A DNA stretch of 54,844 nucleotides, from the NCBI GenBank assembly GCA_030849805.1, contig JASANZ010002148.1, positions 1 to 54,844 of the forward strand. The letters run 5' to 3'. The first letter of the stretch is position 1. Each line of letters begins with the position of its first letter. A program made the position numbers and the translations under genes. Shown one piece after another: positions 50,352 to 54,844 of this stretch. Below the pieces are notes generated by a model. It saw nothing but the letters and a program-made list of their open reading frames with translations, made no database searches and had not been told where the DNA came from. Source of the stretch: Sergeia podlipaevii. Lineage: Eukaryota > Euglenozoa > Kinetoplastea > Trypanosomatida > Trypanosomatidae.

Positions 50352-53300
50352 TCACATAACCATACACTTATCGCCACACACACCGGAGCTCTCACCGACC
50401 TTTGACTGTTTGGAGCTACGAGAGCCGTGCGATGATGCAGGACGCAAATCCACTACATGCTCTACCTTGTCTACACTACTCTTCTCAGCATCTGCAGTAA
50501 GCAAAAATCCTTGCTCCCCTTCCTTCTCCCCAACTTCATCAAGATCTAAATGTAACCGTGTTGTGCCATTCTTACGTCGGCTTGAGAAGGACACATCTGC
50601 TTCTTCCATTTTATCATCCGGTGTAGAAAAATATTGTTTGCGGGGGCTACACGTCGAACGACATAACGGAGGAGGCAGTGGCGGCTCACTGCGAAAATGC
50701 ACAGTAGCACACTCAGAGCGTGTGTCATCATCATCGTCATCATCGTCGTAATCTTTAATGTGCTCGCTGTCTTCTTCCTTTTCCCATTCTCCCCCTTTGT
50801 GACGCTCTGCTGTAGTGTCCATAAGACAAGGTGCAGAAGAGACCACAAGAACCTCAGAAGTGTCAAGCCTCTCAAGAGACAGTGCACCGAAGTCCATCTC
50901 GATGCGTGTCTGTAGACGAGAGGGAGAAGGCTGCTGCATTCCCTTCAGTGTAATCATTTTATTGCTATTATCGTTGCTTAGGCTACTACCGCCACTGGGG
51001 TTGCTGTTGTTCCTACCATCACACGTCGTATCGTTTTCCTGGGAGTTCCTTTCGTAGTCATCCCCTAGCGGTGAATGAACCACTACGTTGTTTTCTGTGC
51101 TCTTTTCCTTGACAGCGGCCAAGGACAGCGGAGCAGGTTGACCAGCAGAAAACTTGACAGACGGCAGAGACGGCGTAGAGCGCGACGTGACGGGGCAGAA
51201 GTTGCTTTCTGTATTTCCTGGAGTGGACTCATTGCTAGGTGTACTGTGCTTGCCATTGGCTGCCAGTACAGCTCCTTGCTGCTGCTGTTGCGGGCGTTGC
51301 TTCTGATTCTGCTGTTGCTGCAGCTGGAGATCTATCAAGTATGAGCCGCGAGAGTACGCTCGCAGAAACTCCACATGTGGCGGAGAGATCTCGCAGATAT
51401 CCACCGCTGCTACTGCTCCGTTGAGGGGTAGCTGTGCATGAGACGGTGTCTCAGGATGCAAGCACCGTGTGAGCTCCGCTTTAGAGGGTGTCATTTTTGG
51501 GGTCAAGGAGCGGCTGGATAGTACTTTATTGTCCGCCGCTGATGCCGCAACGCTAACCGGTACGACCGCGCTAGTAGTAGTGACAGTAGCTGGTGCAGGA
51601 GAGGCGGGGGTCAGAGGTGAATATGCGTGCGCGCGAGTACAAGCAAACTGAGCAGTAGGACTTGCACAATTGCATCTGTGATAGAGTTTTGAAATGGGGG
51701 GCAGAACAAGAACGCTGTGGTCCTGGTCGCTACTACAACCAATACCGTAGCTACTAGCACTGTTTTTGTTCGCTCTGCTTCTACTTTGGCACCTGCTGCT
51801 GGAAGCACTGTTCCCTCTTGAGCGACTACTGGTACCCACTCTACCACCATCTGCAGCAACAATACGCCTCTGTCGGGTTGAAGAAGATAGAGCTGTGACC
51901 CTCCCGTTTCTGGTCCGACTGCTTCTAACAGTAGCGCTCTTGCTTGCCATCAACGTAGTCACCGTAGGCTTATTCTTCTCGTTCTCGCTTCTCTCCCGTG
52001 ATATGAGTACGCTGCAAGAAGAGGAGGCCCCGCTGCCGCCGCCACCACCGGTGCTAGACTTTAAAGGTGTTGACAGCAAAGACGACGCTACGGAAGACGC
52101 TCTCGAAGAACCTTGGCGCTGCTCTCTCCCAAGAGGATTGAGAGGCGAGGAATACGCTGAAGCCGCTCCGCTGAGAGATGCATTGCCGTGAGCATAACCA
52201 CACATCTCATCCGCTTCATCGGGAACCCGCTTCTCAGCAGTCACAGATGCCTCGTTGTCCACTGCAGTACTAGCGCTATCATCAAAGCAGTCCTCACGAA
52301 AAGAAAGAGGGTGCCGCGGGCTTGCATCTGAGCCAGACAGAGCAGGCGTCAAAATCGACACGACACCACCACCACCACCATGGACGTTGTGCGTACTTGC
52401 CTTATCTTCCATCATCAGCGCCGCTGCGTCTATTGTCGCCAAGGTCGCCACCCTCGAGAGCAGAGGTGCCTTCTCTTCGTGTACGCGGGTGCTGTAACAA
52501 TGAAGCCTGACAATAGCGCGGAAAAGCTGCTGCACTTGCTCCACGTTTTGTGCAGAGACTTCGAAAAGGGGAGCAACGCTGGAGGCACCACTGGGAATTG
52601 GGCAGTACCCTCTTCGCTCTGACGCACCGGAGACGGACGGCTGGGATCGCGGTGATGTACTGAAGTCGACGCCACCGTCGCCGCGCCGGCTTGATATGAA
52701 CGAAGCCTCATTCGACCTGTGTCCCCCCTTTCGTGCAGCCGGGGTAGATGCTGCCTCTTGTGAAGAAAAAGTTGGCATTGCGGAGTCAAAGTTACCCAGC
52801 GTAAACCGAGGGCTCGCGCATGCATGCCCCACGTCGTCCTCAGACGATTGACGCAGACCAGTGCGAACGACTAAATCAGTTACCAAGTGCTCCACCTCTT
52901 CCCAGGTCACCTGACGCTCGCTAGCAGCGCAGTCCGCGTGTGTGCCCACCACAAAAAAGAGCACGTCCTTGTGTAGCGGTGGTGACAGGGTATTTGGCAT
53001 CTCCACTTCTCCCTCCCTCTCATCTGTTGTACTTTGATGACGCAGCTCATCACTACCACCACCACCACCTTCATCGCCACCGTCGCCATTGTTGTTGTTA
53101 GTGTTGCTACTGCTGCAGCCGGCGCGAGGGGAAAGTGACCCGCAGCTGCCGCGCTTGCCCAGTCGATCATCCTGTGATCGCTGCTTTCCAGCTCTAGCAT
53201 TGGCACTGCTGCCACTTTTGTTGCTACCCTCTGTGCTCTGCACAGAGGCTCCCCCTTCATTCTGCAACTGCGCCTTCCTCCATCTATTCACCGCTACTTT

Positions 53301-53615
53301 CCGCGCAATAATCGCCTCCCGTAAATGACGCTTCAAGTGCTGCAGAGTGTCCTTTTTCTTTACAGAGTACACTAGCACCGCCACATCCGCAGTGGCTAGA
53401 TAGACGCTGCGGTGATAGGCAAACTCCTTGTCTGCGCTGCAGTCAACAATCTCAACGCTATAGGGAATGCCATCAATCGTGTCACTGCACGTTAAACTAT
53501 CAAGCACTGTGGGTACGTGCTGCTCTGGGAGCTGATGGTCCACATATTGAGATACGAGAGAGCTTCTGCCGATCCCCGCATCACCCAGAAGAACTATTCT
53601 GCATGTTTCAGTCAT
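50352..53615 (-). CDS. Degenerate Rho/Miro-like GTPase with long insertions and a CaaX box
   Basis: A 1087-aa protein. Residues 1-95 read as the first half of a small GTPase: a P-loop-like GDAGIGRSS (11-19), a Rho-like switch I VPTVLD (34-39) and the strand VEIVDCSAD (54-62). After an insertion of about 115 Ser/Gly/Asn-rich residues comes the strand LFFVVGTHADC (about 218-229). After a second insertion, FEVSAQNVEQVQQLF near 350 looks like the G5 region. Key residues are changed: the P-loop Lys is Arg (R17), DxxG is DCSA and NKxD is THAD, so GTP binding or hydrolysis is doubtful. Residues ~380-1080 are disordered, with Ser, Gln, Asn and Asp runs. The protein ends in CMVM, a CaaX box favouring farnesylation, with another Cys five residues before the CaaX cysteine. 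Membrane anchoring is therefore likely. Confidence 0.85.
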   Translation of the reverse strand: MTETCRIVLLGDAGIGRSSLVSQYVDHQLPEQHVPTVLDSLTCSDTIDGIPYSVEIVDCSADKEFAYHRSVYLATADVAVLVYSVKKKDTLQHLKRHLREAIIARKVAVNRWRKAQLQNEGGASVQSTEGSNKSGSSANARAGKQRSQDDRLGKRGSCGSLSPRAGCSSSNTNNNNGDGGDEGGGGGSDELRHQSTTDEREGEVEMPNTLSPPLHKDVLFFVVGTHADCAASERQVTWEEVEHLVTDLVVRTGLRQSSEDDVGHACASPRFTLGNFDSAMPTFSSQEAASTPAARKGGHRSNEASFISSRRGDGGVDFSTSPRSQPSVSGASERRGYCPIPSGASSVAPLFEVSAQNVEQVQQLFRAIVRLHCYSTRVHEEKAPLLSRVATLATIDAAALMMEDKASTHNVHGGGGGVVSILTPALSGSDASPRHPLSFREDCFDDSASTAVDNEASVTAEKRVPDEADEMCGYAHGNASLSGAASAYSSPLNPLGREQRQGSSRASSVASSLLSTPLKSSTGGGGGSGASSSCSVLISRERSENEKNKPTVTTLMASKSATVRSSRTRNGRVTALSSSTRQRRIVAADGGRVGTSSRSRGNSASSSRCQSRSRANKNSASSYGIGCSSDQDHSVLVLPPISKLYHRCNCASPTAQFACTRAHAYSPLTPASPAPATVTTTSAVVPVSVAASAADNKVLSSRSLTPKMTPSKAELTRCLHPETPSHAQLPLNGAVAAVDICEISPPHVEFLRAYSRGSYLIDLQLQQQQNQKQRPQQQQQGAVLAANGKHSTPSNESTPGNTESNFCPVTSRSTPSLPSVKFSAGQPAPLSLAAVKEKSTENNVVVHSPLGDDYERNSQENDTTCDGRNNSNPSGGSSLSNDNSNKMITLKGMQQPSPSRLQTRIEMDFGALSLERLDTSEVLVVSSAPCLMDTTAERHKGGEWEKEEDSEHIKDYDDDDDDDDTRSECATVHFRSEPPLPPPLCRSTCSPRKQYFSTPDDKMEEADVSFSSRRKNGTTRLHLDLDEVGEKEGEQGFLLTADAEKSSVDKVEHVVDLRPASSHGSRSSKQSKVGESSGVCGDKCMVM

Positions 53616-54712
53616 ATATCACACACACACACACAGTCAAAATAAGGGATGTTTATGTAGACACGGCTACAAACCAGAACAGCAAAAAGAATGTTTTTTT
53701 TTTAAAGAAAATTATATCTCGCTTCTCCGTCCATGCGCTAGCCTTCTTGATAGCAAGCAAAAGAAAAAAGCATAAAAAATGAAACAAAAGAAAACCCACA
53801 AAAAAAAGGTGAGAACAGAAACAAACGAACGTACCGTACACAGAGCTATATAATTTCTTCCTCTGCTTCTTTGAGAAGAAGTAGAAAAGATCTAGAAAGA
53901 GATACTACCAATTGCAACAGCAACAAAAAGGGAAAAAAATAGTGGCACTCCACGAGGTCTTTCTGTCCCTACGTGTGTGTGTACGTGTGTGTAAGTGTAC
54001 TATGATCTAGGCAGTAAGTGGATCAACCCACTATAAGTCCTTCTTTTCCTTTCTAAGCACACACGCAAAAAAAAAGAAATCGTTTCTTGTACTTCAAAAG
54101 AAAAATAAATAAACTGCGTATATTCAAAATAAAAATATAAAAGCGAGAGCGAGAGAAAATGAAAAAAAAAAAGTGTATTATGATGGCGCCTTTCAAACCC
54201 GAAGAAAACAAGTACATGTATTTGGTCTGGCTGCAATGCTATTTGACGACCCTTGTCAAAGGCCTTACTCTTTACACAATATATTTTTTCCTTTGAATAA
54301 ATTTATAAATGGAAACGAGTCATACCCACAGCCATCAACAAAAGGGGGTCATACAACAAAAGAGGCTGTGGACAAATATATAAATATATATAAATATAAA
54401 TAAAAAAAGCGTACGTTAAGCTGGAAACACGTCACTGCAACTGTTGCCATGCGCTAATAGTAGTATCAAAAAACACAAATATATGCGTGAATGTCTCAAG
54501 GGTGCAGATGTATGATGAACAAGAGTATGTGACGATAAGTAACAATAAAATATACTTCGTTATCCAAAAGGGAAAAACTTTCTATTGGAATTTAAATAAA
54601 ATTTTAAAAGGCAGACATAAACGCTAAAAAAAAAAGATGTAGACTATAAAGCGCGCTTCACACCAAATCACATAATGCTTACAATCTACAGCGCTATCAA
54701 GAGCAACACTTG
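53616..54712. other. Intergenic region between the M3 peptidase and GTPase-like genes
   Basis: About 1.1 kb without a supportable gene. It holds the 3' UTR of the peptidase mRNA and the splice signals of the GTPase-like gene. A GT-rich patch lies near 53972-53997. The stretch 54180-54400 is less homopolymeric than other spacers, but nothing recognisable is encoded. Confidence 0.75.
53620..53634. repeat. (AC)n repeat abutting a start codon
   Basis: About seven AC units on the plus strand. On the coding strand this is a GT repeat ending 4 nt before the ATG of the GTPase-like gene. It lies in the 5' UTR if the splice site is the AG at 53667-53668. Confidence 0.9.
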
Positions 54713-54844
54713 CTAAACAGGAAAGTCACAAGTGCGAAAGAACGGCTTCACGTCAGGCATGCGGTCGGCAAAGTTCATATAAATTTCATTCGGGTCGTGC
54801 GTGTTGCCCTTGGAAAGCACCGTGGTGCGGAAGTGATCTCCGTT
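54713..54844 (-). CDS. M3-family metallopeptidase (Dcp/oligopeptidase-like), C-terminal fragment
   Basis: The right edge cuts this gene. The last 43 codons and the TAG stop (54713-54715) are in the window. The peptide contains GDHFRTTVLSKGNT followed by a Tyr, an Asp-Arg pair and PDVKPFF. This matches the C-terminal end of peptidyl-dipeptidase Dcp and thimet-type oligopeptidases, where FR..ILS.GN, a Tyr and a final P.I.P.L segment are conserved. These are zinc peptidases with an HEXXH site, which would lie beyond the window. The C terminus (FPV) is not a peroxisomal signal. The frame is consistent with the other genes in strand. The fragment is short, so the family call is moderate. Confidence 0.65.
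   Translation of the reverse strand, partial: NGDHFRTTVLSKGNTHDPNEIYMNFADRMPDVKPFFRTCDFPV

Noticed and set aside
54173..54403. A 76-codon plus-strand frame with fairly protein-like composition
   Set aside because: It runs against transcription of the unit, ends in a TA repeat and resembles nothing I know.

Overview
The window looks like nuclear DNA of a trypanosomatid (kinetoplastid protist), closer in character to Trypanosoma than to Leishmania. All fifteen genes I can support lie on the minus strand with no strand switch. None needs an intron. The gaps are AT-rich and carry pyrimidine tracts on the coding strand followed by an AG just before many start codons, which is the signature of SL trans-splicing. 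Recognisable proteins (GPI2/PIG-C, COG3, a giant BEACH protein, an XRN-type nuclease, a long MORN protein) are eukaryotic. The block is an internal piece of a polycistronic transcription unit read from right to left. I saw no tRNA, rRNA, CRISPR array, insertion sequence or retroelement. The genus cannot be fixed from the sequence alone.

In transcription order (right to left): the C-terminal end of an M3-family peptidase (54713-54844); a 1087-aa protein with a degenerate Rho/Miro-like GTPase domain and a CaaX box (50352-53615); a MORN-repeat protein (46347-48989); a coiled-coil protein (44516-45595); an XRN 5'-3' exoribonuclease with an RS/RE-rich tail (41462-44044); a TTC16-like TPR protein (38722-40791); a 104-aa single-span mitochondrial-type protein (37864-38178); succinate-semialdehyde dehydrogenase (35129-36646); a type I membrane beta-propeller protein (32935-34557); an 1873-aa, probably mitochondrial, helical-repeat protein (26698-32319); COG3 (23679-26330); a bacterial-type aspartate ammonia-lyase (21658-23088); a 4086-aa BEACH/WD40 protein (6849-19109); GPI2/PIG-C (4791-6134); and a low-complexity protein of unknown function (1969-3795).

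Neighbours in such units are co-transcribed but usually unrelated in function, and that holds here. Several products serve the secretory and endomembrane system (GPI2, COG3, BEACH, the propeller protein with a dileucine tail). Two enzymes feed C4 dicarboxylate metabolism: aspartase makes fumarate and SSADH makes succinate.

The most notable items are the aspartase, which reads as a horizontally acquired bacterial gene, and the CaaX-tailed pseudo-GTPase, which has lost several nucleotide-binding motifs. I found no convincing new multi-gene system.
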